DNA of 64,000 nt from Clostridiales bacterium (GTDB lineage: Bacteria > Bacillota > Clostridia > Lachnospirales > Lachnospiraceae), in contig JAMPHY010000008.1 in assembly GCA_023663185.1 (NCBI GenBank), positions 62,001 through 126,000 on the forward strand. Direction: 5' to 3'. Both the position numbers and the translations under genes were made by a program. The notes below the pieces were generated by a model. The model worked only from the letters and a program-made list of their open reading frames with translations. It did no database searches and was not told the DNA's origin. Positions 1 through 8,323 of the stretch are shown in pieces. The stretch's first letter is position 1; each line of letters opens with the position of its first letter.

Positions 1-381
1 TTCCTTATATGCGCTGAGCGACAAGTCAAAACCACGGATTCGCGGCGTCAAATTCTTAAATAGCTCCTGCGGATTTAGAAACAGATAAGACCAGTGGCTT
101 TGCGTATTCGGAGTACTGTATGTGGTATGCGGGATATTTCTTGGGATACAGGTGATATCCCCTTCTTTAAAAAAGAGTCGTTCTTTTCCATTAAATTCCA
201 TATATCCGCTATCGGAGTGGCACACGCCGATTTCCAGACAGTTGTGGAAATGCAGGCGGTTGCTGGGAATATCTGAAATCTTCCAATGCTCGCCTGATAA
301 GAGCAGCACGGGAAAGTCAGAAGGCAGATAGTAACTGCGGTATTCGGTGATATTTTTGGCGGGGGGGGCTTTTTTTGGCAT
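1..381 (-). CDS. AraC-family transcriptional regulator, N-terminal part (cut by window edge)
   Basis: The reverse strand is open from an ATG at 381 to the window edge (127 codons), so only the N-terminal sensor half is visible. An early His-Phe-His-Asn-Cys followed by Glu-Ile-Gly and, later, IPRNIPHTTYS resembles the cupin-like arabinose-binding domain of AraC regulators. The C-terminal helix-turn-helix would lie outside the window. A good ribosome site (GGAGG) precedes the ATG. It is divergent from the sugar ABC transporter and rhamnose genes, so it probably controls that locus, perhaps in response to rhamnose or a pectin disaccharide (inference). Codons 5-7 contain an eight-base C run on the coding strand, which is odd. 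Family fairly sure; ligand unknown. Confidence 0.8.
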   Translation of the reverse strand, partial: MPKKAPPAKNITEYRSYYLPSDFPVLLLSGEHWKISDIPSNRLHFHNCLEIGVCHSDSGYMEFNGKERLFFKEGDITCIPRNIPHTTYSTPNTQSHWSYLFLNPQELFKNLTPRIRGFDLSLSAYKE

Positions 382-519
382 CTTTATTACCTCCATTTTT
401 CAGTTAGACTTTATAACCATATAAGTTAAAAATAACCAGATCTTGCAAATTTATCCATATATATTTGTCCATAAAACAGGGAAGAAATTAGTTAAAACTC
501 ATAATAGAGAAGGTAAAAT

Positions 520-600
520 AAAATAAAAACTATGCAATTTAGCAATTTGTGTTTATAGCAAGTATAACACAAATGGTTGGAATTGCATAGTTTTTATTTT
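520..600. repeat. 81-bp inverted repeat in the divergent promoter region
   Basis: Perfect 20-bp arms (520-539 and 581-600; the right arm reads AATTGCATAGTTTTTATTTT) flank a 41-bp centre that is itself nearly palindromic (ATTTGTG...CACAAAT). It lies between the AraC-type regulator and the transporter operon, so it is not an end-of-gene terminator. It could be an operator, a leader hairpin or a small mobile-element relic. The rest of 382-700 is AT-rich leader with no convincing gene. Confidence 0.6.
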
Positions 601-700
601 TGCTTGCTTAGAAATAAATAACTAAATGTATGAAAATAAAACTACAAGTATAAATAGCTGTATTGAATATTAAAAGCTTAATTTGATTGGAGGGGGTACA

Positions 701-1651
701 ATGGCTAAGCCAAAAAAGCACGGCAAAGAGATTGTCGTGACTACGAGCTGGAAAAATGCTTTAAAAAGAGACTGGCAGTTATATCTGATGCTGTTAGTTC
801 CGGTTGCACTGGTCGTGGTATTTAGTTATGCGGCGTATCCGGGGCTGCGAATGGCGTTCATGGACTACAAGCCGATGAAAGGCTTCGCGGGCAGCGATTG
901 GGTAGGTTTTAAGGTGTTCCAGAAGATATTTAAGGATAGTGACTTTATCAGAGCGCTGAGAAACTCTATCGTATTTAACCTTCTGGATTTACTGGTAGGT
1001 TTCCCGATGCCGATTATTCTGGCGCTGATGTTGAACGAACTGCGGTTTATGAAATTTAAGAAGGTGACACAGACAATCCTTTATCTGCCGCACTTTCTTT
1101 CATGGGCGATTATTGGTTCCGTTGCATATACAATGTTCCGTCCGTCCACAGGTCTTGTGAATATCGTACTTACGAACATTGGCGCTATTTCAGAGGGAAT
1201 ACCATTCCTGAACGAGAAATGGCACTGGGCGGTTACATATCTGCTGGTAGGCGTATGGCAGGGCATGGGTTGGGGAACTATCCTGTACCTTGCGGCGATT
1301 ACGAGTATCAACGGTGAACTTTACGAGGCGTGTATCATTGACGGCGCTAACAAGTGGCAGAAGATGTGGCACGTTACGCTTCCGGGTATCCGCAGCACCA
1401 TAGTTACGCTGCTTATTATGAATCTGGGACGTGTAATGGGAAGTAATCTGGAGCGTCTGGTAGCTTTTGATAATACGCAGGTCAGGGATTTCCAATACCA
1501 GCTTGCCATCTACATATATGAAAAAGGTATGGGCGCAGGCAAATATTCGGAAGGTACTGCCGTAGGTCTGTTCCAGTCATTAGTCGGCGTAGTGCTGGTT
1601 TTGCTTGCTGATAAAGTCGCCAAGTCGCTTGGCGAAGAAGGCTTGTTATAG
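701..1651 (+). CDS. Sugar ABC transporter permease, LplB type
   Basis: Inner-membrane permease of 316 aa for a CUT1 carbohydrate importer. It shows about six hydrophobic segments and the EAA loop that contacts the ATPase (YEACIIDGANKWQKMW, then LPGI). I chose ATG 701 because AGGGGG lies just upstream; a longer TTG reading from 683 has no ribosome site. It is the first gene of the operon and is followed after 13 bases by a second permease, then the binding protein. No ATP-binding subunit is encoded nearby, as is usual for CUT1 systems that borrow a shared MsmK-type ATPase. Substrate is inferred from the neighbours to be a rhamnogalacturonan oligosaccharide. Confidence 0.9.
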   Translation: MAKPKKHGKEIVVTTSWKNALKRDWQLYLMLLVPVALVVVFSYAAYPGLRMAFMDYKPMKGFAGSDWVGFKVFQKIFKDSDFIRALRNSIVFNLLDLLVGFPMPIILALMLNELRFMKFKKVTQTILYLPHFLSWAIIGSVAYTMFRPSTGLVNIVLTNIGAISEGIPFLNEKWHWAVTYLLVGVWQGMGWGTILYLAAITSINGELYEACIIDGANKWQKMWHVTLPGIRSTIVTLLIMNLGRVMGSNLERLVAFDNTQVRDFQYQLAIYIYEKGMGAGKYSEGTAVGLFQSLVGVVLVLLADKVAKSLGEEGLL

Positions 1652-1664
1652 GGGGGTGGAGAAT

Positions 1665-2585
1665 ATGGCAAAGAGAAATATGGAAGCGACGGCTTCTGAT
1701 GGAAGTCGTGCAATAAGTAAATTTCATATCAGCGATGTGATTATTATCGCAGTGCTGGTTATCCTGTGCGCCACCTGTGTACTCCCGTTCTGGCATCTGC
1801 TGGTAAAATCTATCTCCGGCGATTTGCCGGTTATGATGAAGGAGGTTATGTTCTGGCCGAAGGAAATTACCTTTAGTGCATACAGCAAGGTATTCGCAGA
1901 TAAAGCAATGGTGCGCTCTATGGGCTACAGCGTAGTCGTGACACTGATTTTTACGGCGTTAGGTATGATTGTCTGTACCTGCGCGGCGTATCCGCTTTCT
2001 AAGAAGAGACTTAAAGGTAAAGGGTTTTTCACATTTATACTGATGGTTCCTATGTACTTTACGGCAGGTATGATTCCATCATTCATGCTGATGTATAACC
2101 TGCACCTGATTGATAATATGTGGGTGTTAATTCTGCCCTTGATTTATTCACCTTACAATATGCTGGTTATGAAGACTTATCTTCAGAGCAGCATTCCGGA
2201 TTCTCTTGAGGAATCGGCGTTCTTAGACGGGGCTACGAATTTCCAGATATTGACGAAAATCGTGCTTCCCTTAAGTAAGCCTATTATTGCAACATTATCC
2301 CTGTTTTACGCAGTTGGACGTTGGAACGCATATGCGGATCATATGTACTATATCAGGTCTGACAGCAAGCGTATGATCCAGTATAAATTGTCTTTGCTGG
2401 TGCAGGGCGCGGAAGCATCTATCTCTACTTCGCTTGGTGATACGGGCGGCGCTTCCAATATTACGACGCCTGAGGTATTGCAGGCAGCATGTATTATGTT
2501 CGTTTCAGTTCCTATCATCATTATCTATCCTTTCTTACAGAAGTATTTTGTAAAGGGCGTAATGGTAGGCGCTGTAAAAGGTTGA
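1665..2585 (+). CDS. Sugar ABC transporter permease, YtcP type
   Basis: Second CUT1 permease (306 aa), partner of the upstream LplB-like protein. About six transmembrane segments are visible, with the EAA motif EESAFLDGATNFQILTK followed by VLPLSKP. It starts at ATG 1665 behind GGGGGGTGGA. A longer TTG-initiated reading that overlaps the previous gene has no ribosome site. The C-terminus ends in the FVKGVMVGAVKG tail typical of YtcP/LplC proteins. Substrate is inferred only from the locus. Confidence 0.9.
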   Translation: MAKRNMEATASDGSRAISKFHISDVIIIAVLVILCATCVLPFWHLLVKSISGDLPVMMKEVMFWPKEITFSAYSKVFADKAMVRSMGYSVVVTLIFTALGMIVCTCAAYPLSKKRLKGKGFFTFILMVPMYFTAGMIPSFMLMYNLHLIDNMWVLILPLIYSPYNMLVMKTYLQSSIPDSLEESAFLDGATNFQILTKIVLPLSKPIIATLSLFYAVGRWNAYADHMYYIRSDSKRMIQYKLSLLVQGAEASISTSLGDTGGASNITTPEVLQAACIMFVSVPIIIIYPFLQKYFVKGVMVGAVKG

Positions 2586-2639
2586 TAGAATCCCGGCTAA
2601 CCGGGTATCTATAAATTATATATAAGGAGGATTATATTT

Positions 2640-4439
2640 ATGAAGAAGAAAAGTCTTCAGAAAGTACTTGCATTGGTACTTGCAAGTGTCATGGCGGTAG
2701 GCGCTTTGACTGCATGCGGCGACAGCGGCAATAGCGGCGATAGCAGCAGCACAGGCACATCAAGTACAACAGACACAACAAACACAACGGATAGCAGCAG
2801 TTCTTCCGACAGCAGCACGGATACTACATCTACTGATACTTCGGGGGGGGAAGCTACAGTTGCAGGCATTGACGGTTTTGTTCCTTTTGAGAATACCGTA
2901 ACCTTGAATATTCCTGTTTATCAGCGTGCAACACCGAACGGTGCGGCTGATGCGGGCGATAACTACTGGACCGCATGGATTCAGAAGGAATTTGGTGAGA
3001 AGTATAACATCGATGTAAACTTCAAGGATTGGGTTATTCCTCGTGGTGAAGAAAACGCGATGTATGCACAGTGGGCGTCTGTACAGAGCCTTCCGACAGT
3101 CTGCTTCGAGTATGACTATCCTGATTTGACACTGTATCAGAGTGAAGGATATCTGCAGGAGTATGATATCGACTGGTTCAAGCAGATTGCACCTACTTAT
3201 TGGGCAGCAATGGAAGAGAACGGATTAGATGAGTTTACTCAGATTAATGGCGAAAACGTTCTGTTAATCGGTACAAGACCTTATGGACAGACCAATTATC
3301 AGTTTGTAACCTTCTACCGCAAGGATTGGGTAGAGGCAGCAGGTTATGACTCATATCCTACCGATCCGGCAGAATTACTGGAAATGTATGCTAAGATTGA
3401 CGAACTTGGTCTTTGCACAGGCGATTATATCTTAGGCGGAACTAAGATTGAAGGAAACGGTGTAGACCAGAACTATGCTTACAGAACCTATCCTCAGGAT
3501 AAGGAACTCTGGGCAACCACAGGCGATTATGATGTTCCTGCTCTGCCTACCGAGGCACAGAAGAAATTATTAGAGTGGAACAATAAGTTGTATAACTTAG
3601 GTTATATCGACAAAGAGTACAACACAAAGACTGCTGACTATGCAATCAGTGATTTTGTATCTGGAAAGTGCTTCACATATAGCTGTTATTCAACTAACAA
3701 TGTTCAGGCGTTGGATCAGTTCTATGAGGCAAATCCTGATGGTAAGCTTGGCATTATCGTAAATCCGGGCCCTACAACTTATTCAGACGGTTCAAGTCCT
3801 GCTTTCCGTCCGAACAGCATTTTCGGACAGTACATCGGCTTCTCTGCTACGGCAACAGAAGATGAGATGAAAGCATTTGCTATGTATCTTGAATGGATGA
3901 GCCAGCCAGATGTTCTCTTCACATTACAGTGGGGCGAGGAAGGCGTAAACTTCAACTATGATGAGAATGGCACTCCTAAGGCTATTGCTGTAGAAGAGCA
4001 GCCTGCTGACAAGGTTATGAGCCATAACAACAACGTAGATATGTGGTGTCTGGTAACTGCTACCGCTTCTCAGGGCAGCGTTGATAAGGACATTCAGGCA
4101 ATCACACCTCTTGGTTATCCTGATTCAGACCAGTTCTTTGATGATATCAAGGCTAACTACGAAGGACAGCTTGCTTGCTATGAAGCTGGTTATGCTTCTC
4201 CTGACTGCTCATTTACCGTATCTATTGCGGCAAACGACGAGTACAAAGCTACACTGTATACCAAGTATGCAGAGCTGCGTGATAAGATTGTTATGGGTTC
4301 AGAGGCAGACTTTGAAGCTAACTATGAAGCTGCATGTCAGGAATATCTGGATGCAGGATATCAGGCAATCATTGATGAGAAGAAAGCTGCTTTTGACAAT
4401 GGCGACTATGTAGAACAGGCGGCACACTTCTTTAAGTAA
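2640..4439 (+). CDS. Sugar-binding lipoprotein of the ABC importer
   Basis: Extracellular solute-binding protein of 599 aa, in the long class (LplA/YtcQ-like) that accompanies LplB/YtcP permeases. The first 26 residues form a lipoprotein signal ending in the lipobox LTAC with Cys26. A Ser/Thr/Asp-rich linker of roughly 45 residues follows and then the globular domain. AAGGAGG precedes the ATG. An eight-G run (2843-2850) lies in codons just after the linker; a slip there would shift the frame before the ligand-binding domain. A terminator hairpin follows the gene. The ligand is inferred to be an RG-I oligosaccharide. Confidence 0.9.
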   Translation: MKKKSLQKVLALVLASVMAVGALTACGDSGNSGDSSSTGTSSTTDTTNTTDSSSSSDSSTDTTSTDTSGGEATVAGIDGFVPFENTVTLNIPVYQRATPNGAADAGDNYWTAWIQKEFGEKYNIDVNFKDWVIPRGEENAMYAQWASVQSLPTVCFEYDYPDLTLYQSEGYLQEYDIDWFKQIAPTYWAAMEENGLDEFTQINGENVLLIGTRPYGQTNYQFVTFYRKDWVEAAGYDSYPTDPAELLEMYAKIDELGLCTGDYILGGTKIEGNGVDQNYAYRTYPQDKELWATTGDYDVPALPTEAQKKLLEWNNKLYNLGYIDKEYNTKTADYAISDFVSGKCFTYSCYSTNNVQALDQFYEANPDGKLGIIVNPGPTTYSDGSSPAFRPNSIFGQYIGFSATATEDEMKAFAMYLEWMSQPDVLFTLQWGEEGVNFNYDENGTPKAIAVEEQPADKVMSHNNNVDMWCLVTATASQGSVDKDIQAITPLGYPDSDQFFDDIKANYEGQLACYEAGYASPDCSFTVSIAANDEYKATLYTKYAELRDKIVMGSEADFEANYEAACQEYLDAGYQAIIDEKKAAFDNGDYVEQAAHFFK

Positions 4440-4473
4440 GATGAATTAAACGATATTTTATGGTAGTTTGATT

Positions 4474-4518
4474 CAGCGGGGACTGCGGGCAATTATATCA
4501 CAGCCCCCGCTTTTCTTA
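4474..4518 (+). terminator. Rho-independent terminator after the binding-protein gene
   Basis: GC-rich arms (AGCGGGGACTG and CAGCCCCCGCT) around a short AT-rich loop are followed by TTTTCTT. It probably reduces read-through from the transporter genes into the enzyme genes. The rest of the 4440-4676 gap is AT-rich, contains GATAAAATTAAA-like direct repeats, and could hold a second promoter. Confidence 0.75.
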
Positions 4519-4676
4519 AGTAACTATGGGGCTTGATTTTATCAGCATATGGTTTAAGACAATCCATTTGTTGATAAAATTAAACTGCATTTCATGAAGA
4601 TAGGCATACAATTCGTGATAAAATCTGTCAAAAATTTTAAATTATGATAAAATTAAAATGCAAGGAGGACTCTGCG

Positions 4677-5729
4677 ATGTTGAAACTGGAATATGACAAA
4701 CAGGAGATTCTGGAGGTGATTGACAAAATCGTAAGGCGGACGATGCAAATGGACTTGACATGGGACTGGCCATGTGGGGTAGCGTACTTCGGAATTGCCG
4801 ATGCTTATGAAAAGACGGGTAATGAGGAATATCTAAAGTTATTAAAGGACAGGGTAGACGAACTTATTGGCTTAGGGCTTCCGTCAGTATGGACGGTCAA
4901 TGCCTGTGCGATGGGACACTGTCTGGTTTCAATTTACAAGGCGACAGGCGAACAGAAATATTGGGATATCGTGATGAGCAAGATAGATTATATCAGAAAG
5001 GACGCGCTTCGCTTTGGTGATAATGTTTTGCAGCACACGGTTTCCGCGAACAATGATTTTCCGGAACAGTGCTGGGCGGATACGCTTTTTATGGCGGCGT
5101 TTTTCCTGTTGCGGGTTGGCGTGGAGCTTAAAGACGAGGATATTATTGAAGATGCGCTGAATCAGTATTACTGGCATATCAAATATCTGCAAAACCCTAA
5201 TACCGGCTTGTATTATCACGGCTACAATAACATTACCAAAGACCATATGTCAGGCTTTTATTGGGGACGTGCTAATGCGTGGGCGGCGTTTACCATGTCG
5301 CAGGTCAGTGACATTCTTCCTCAATGTTATCTGTATCCGAAGTATATGGACGTGGCGGGTTCTTTGAATGAGCAGTTGTCGGCGATTAAACTGCTTCAAA
5401 CGCAGGACGGTTTGTGGCGGACGATTTTAAATGACGAGAGTTCTTATGAGGAAATCTCGGCTTCCGCAGGTATTGCCGCAGCGATGGTTACGCGCGCTAA
5501 TCCTTTGCATACGAAATATCTCAACAAAGCAATCAAGGGCTTGCTTGCTAATGTAAGCCCGGATGGCAGGGTGCTTAATGTTTCCGGCGGAACGGCGGTT
5601 ATGAATGATGCGGACGGATACCGTAAGATTTCACGCGACTGGATACAGGGCTGGGGACAGGGACTTGCACTTGCGTTTTTTGACAAGGTTCTGGTATCAG
5701 ACGAATTGGAGAAAGACGGAGCATTATAA
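4677..5729 (+). CDS. GH105 unsaturated rhamnogalacturonyl hydrolase
   Basis: 350-aa (alpha/alpha)6-barrel hydrolase that removes the 4,5-unsaturated galacturonyl residue left on rhamnose by pectate or RG lyases. Family marks seen are the N-terminal WDWPCGVAYFGI helix, the QCWADTLFMA segment with the presumed catalytic Asp, and FYWGRANAWAAF. No signal peptide is present, so it acts in the cytoplasm on imported fragments. ATG 4677 is preceded by AAGGAGG; a longer ATG reading from 4644 is less likely. It precedes the GH112 phosphorylase and is similar in length to B. subtilis YteR/YesR. Confidence 0.88.
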   Translation: MLKLEYDKQEILEVIDKIVRRTMQMDLTWDWPCGVAYFGIADAYEKTGNEEYLKLLKDRVDELIGLGLPSVWTVNACAMGHCLVSIYKATGEQKYWDIVMSKIDYIRKDALRFGDNVLQHTVSANNDFPEQCWADTLFMAAFFLLRVGVELKDEDIIEDALNQYYWHIKYLQNPNTGLYYHGYNNITKDHMSGFYWGRANAWAAFTMSQVSDILPQCYLYPKYMDVAGSLNEQLSAIKLLQTQDGLWRTILNDESSYEEISASAGIAAAMVTRANPLHTKYLNKAIKGLLANVSPDGRVLNVSGGTAVMNDADGYRKISRDWIQGWGQGLALAFFDKVLVSDELEKDGAL

Positions 5730-5754
5730 ATGGAATGGGGGACTGGGAGATAAA

Positions 5755-7908
5755 ATGGGAAGAGGAAGTTTTACGCTGCCGGGAGAGGCGGGATATGAGA
5801 AATTAACATTACAGCTTGCAGATAAATGGGGAGCGGATGTGATACGCGACAGCGACGGAACAGTGCTTTCCGATGAGATTACCAAGGCAGGCTATGGTAT
5901 TTATTCGACAATCTGCATTATCAGGGACCACAATGAATGGGCAAAACAGAACCAGGATAAGCTGCAGCAGACTTTTTTGATGACGAATCCTGTGACGGCA
6001 GCGAGCGAACAGCTTGAAATTGCGCTGATGGCGGATTTTTTCGAGGAACAATTTAAGGTAAATGACAGCGAAGAAGCTGTTAAATACTGGCAGGTTTATG
6101 ACAGGACTACAGACCTGCCGGTAGAAGCTTCAAAATGGCGTTATGATAAGGCAAAACAGTCAGTTATATTGGAAGGGATAACCCCATGGCATAATTATAC
6201 GGTGAGCTTTCTGGCGTACCGCATCTGGGAAGAGATTTCCATGTATAACCATACCACGAATAATTGGGATAAAGAGCATTTGATGCAGATTGACCCGGTT
6301 TATCCTGAGACACAGGAATATATGCTTGATTGGATGACAAACTGGTGCGAAACACACCCTGATACTACGGTGGTGCGCTTTACTTCGATGTTCTATAATT
6401 TTGTGTGGATTTGGGGAAATAGCGAGCGCAACAGAAGCCTGTATTCTGACTGGGCGTCTTATGATTTTACCGTCAGCCCGAAGATGCTTAATGATTTCGC
6501 GGCGAAGTATGGTTATAGCATGACGGCGGAGGACTTTATCAATCAGGGTAAACTCCATGTAACCCATATGCCATGCAATCAGAAGAAGATGGACTGGATT
6601 GACTTTGTAAATCGTTTTGTCATCGACTTTGGCAGGAAGCTGATTGACATAGTACATAAATATGGTAAAAAGGCGTATGTATTCTACGACGATAGCTGGG
6701 TTGGCGTTGAGCCGTACAAACCGACTTTCAAGGAATTTGGCTTTGACGGTCTGATTAAGTGCGTTTTCTCCGGCTACGAGGCGAGGCTTTGCTCCGGTGT
6801 AGATGTAAAGACGCATGAACTTAGGTTTCATCCTTATCTGTTTCCTGTGGGTCTTGGCGGTGCGCCTACTTTTATGGAAGGTGGCAATCCAACTTTAGAT
6901 GCCAAGAAATACTGGAACAATGTGCGTCGTGCGTTGCTTCGCTGTCCGATTGACAGAATCGGTCTTGGCGGTTATCTGCATCTGGTGGAAGGTTTTCCTG
7001 ATTTTGTGGAGTATATCGCTAAGATTTCCGACGAGTTCCGTGCTTTAAAGGAACTGCATAGCGCAGGAAAACCCTACAACTGCAAGACAAGGGTTGCAGT
7101 ACTGCATTTTTGGGGAAGCATGCGTTCATGGTCTTTGTCGGGGCATTTCCATGAGACGTATATGCACGATTTGATTCATATTAATGAGGCGCTCAGTGGA
7201 CTTCCGTTAGAAGTAAGCTTTATCAATTTTGAAGATGTGAAGAATGGAGCGTTAGAGAACGTAGATGTGGTAATCAATGCCGGTGCAGCGGGAAGCGCAT
7301 GGAGCGGCGGCGAGGCATGGAAAGATGTGGATGTGGTTGAGAAACTTACAAAGTGGGTTTATGAGGGCGGTACATTAATCGGCGTGGGCGAGCCTTCTGC
7401 AGTGGCGGGATATGACAGTTATTTCAGAATGGCGCATGTGTTTGGCGTTGATGAAGATATCGTTGACAGGGTATGTCATGGAAAATGGGCGTTTGAAGTG
7501 GATAAGGCGGCTGCGGATAAGGTAATGCCTAAGGGGGCGTCAATTCCTGAAGGTACAAAGTGCCATTTGACAGACGGAAAGGCTGTAGTGCTTGCCGCAC
7601 ATGATTCTAATCCATTATTGACTAGAAATTCTTTCGGCAAGGGAGAAGGAATTTATCTGTCCGGTTTCAGTTTGGATAATGCCAATACAAAGATGCTGCT
7701 TAATCTGATATTGGACGCAGGCGGCGAGGCGGCGGACGGACTTTATCTGACAGACAATGCGCAGATGGAGTGTGCTTTCTATCCGCAGAGCAGAACTTTG
7801 GTTGTAATCAATAATGCCGACACGACGCAGGAGTGCCATGTTAAGACAGAGTACGGTGTGGAGAATGTGAAGCTGGAAGCATTTGACACTGTGATTAAGA
7901 AGATATAG
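5755..7908 (+). CDS. GH112 phosphorylase, probably D-galactosyl-1,4-L-rhamnose phosphorylase
   Basis: 717-aa cytoplasmic protein recognised as family GH112 (lacto-N-biose / galactosyl-rhamnose phosphorylase) from its length and from stretches such as GRGSFTLPGE at the start, WGADVIRDSDGT, YNHTTNNWDKEH and VFYDDSWVGVEPY. GH112 enzymes use phosphate to split beta-galactosides and release galactose-1-phosphate. Two specificities are known: beta-1,3-galactosyl-HexNAc and beta-1,4-galactosyl-L-rhamnose. Because rhaM, rhaB and rhaD follow directly, the rhamnose-type specificity is inferred. ATG 5755 is chosen behind GGGAG; a longer reading that starts inside the GH105 gene is unlikely. Confidence 0.88.
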   Translation: MGRGSFTLPGEAGYEKLTLQLADKWGADVIRDSDGTVLSDEITKAGYGIYSTICIIRDHNEWAKQNQDKLQQTFLMTNPVTAASEQLEIALMADFFEEQFKVNDSEEAVKYWQVYDRTTDLPVEASKWRYDKAKQSVILEGITPWHNYTVSFLAYRIWEEISMYNHTTNNWDKEHLMQIDPVYPETQEYMLDWMTNWCETHPDTTVVRFTSMFYNFVWIWGNSERNRSLYSDWASYDFTVSPKMLNDFAAKYGYSMTAEDFINQGKLHVTHMPCNQKKMDWIDFVNRFVIDFGRKLIDIVHKYGKKAYVFYDDSWVGVEPYKPTFKEFGFDGLIKCVFSGYEARLCSGVDVKTHELRFHPYLFPVGLGGAPTFMEGGNPTLDAKKYWNNVRRALLRCPIDRIGLGGYLHLVEGFPDFVEYIAKISDEFRALKELHSAGKPYNCKTRVAVLHFWGSMRSWSLSGHFHETYMHDLIHINEALSGLPLEVSFINFEDVKNGALENVDVVINAGAAGSAWSGGEAWKDVDVVEKLTKWVYEGGTLIGVGEPSAVAGYDSYFRMAHVFGVDEDIVDRVCHGKWAFEVDKAAADKVMPKGASIPEGTKCHLTDGKAVVLAAHDSNPLLTRNSFGKGEGIYLSGFSLDNANTKMLLNLILDAGGEAADGLYLTDNAQMECAFYPQSRTLVVINNADTTQECHVKTEYGVENVKLEAFDTVIKKI

Positions 7909-7950
7909 AATATTTGTAAATTATGGGAATTTAGGAAAGGAGTCGGGGGT

Positions 7951-8262
7951 ATGGTAAAAGGTTTTAAGATGAAGCTTTTTGCAGGACAGGAGGAAGAATA
8001 TGAAAGGCGCCACAATCTGTTGTGGCCTGAAATGAAGGATATGATACATGAGTATGGCGGGAAAAATTATACTATTTTTCTGGACAAAGAAACGTTGACG
8101 CTCTTCGGCTATATCGAGATTGAGGACGAGGAGAAGTGGGCGAAGGGCGCTGATACGGCGATTAACCGTAAATGGTGGGATTATATGGCTGATATCATGG
8201 AGACTAATCCGGACAACAGCCCTGTTTCCATTGATTTAAAGACTGTGTTCCATCTGGACTAA
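7951..8262 (+). CDS. rhaM: L-rhamnose mutarotase
   Basis: 103 aa, the usual size of the YiiL/RhaM family, which interconverts alpha- and beta-L-rhamnose so that the isomerase receives the right anomer. Family marks are EEYERRHNLLWPEM with the presumed catalytic His near residue 21, NYTIFLD, WWDYMADIM and the ending NPDNSPVS. AAAGGAG precedes the ATG. It lies between the rhamnose-releasing phosphorylase and rhamnulokinase, which supports the assignment. Confidence 0.92.
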   Translation: MVKGFKMKLFAGQEEEYERRHNLLWPEMKDMIHEYGGKNYTIFLDKETLTLFGYIEIEDEEKWAKGADTAINRKWWDYMADIMETNPDNSPVSIDLKTVFHLD

Positions 8263-8323
8263 AAAGAACAACTGTTATTTTATATGCAGTTGCAGATAGT
8301 AACTAAGAATAGGGGGAAATCAC

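Noticed and set aside
6160-6831. 223-aa reverse-strand open frame inside the GH112 gene
   Set aside because: It is a shadow of a clearly recognised enzyme gene, with no homology-like motifs.
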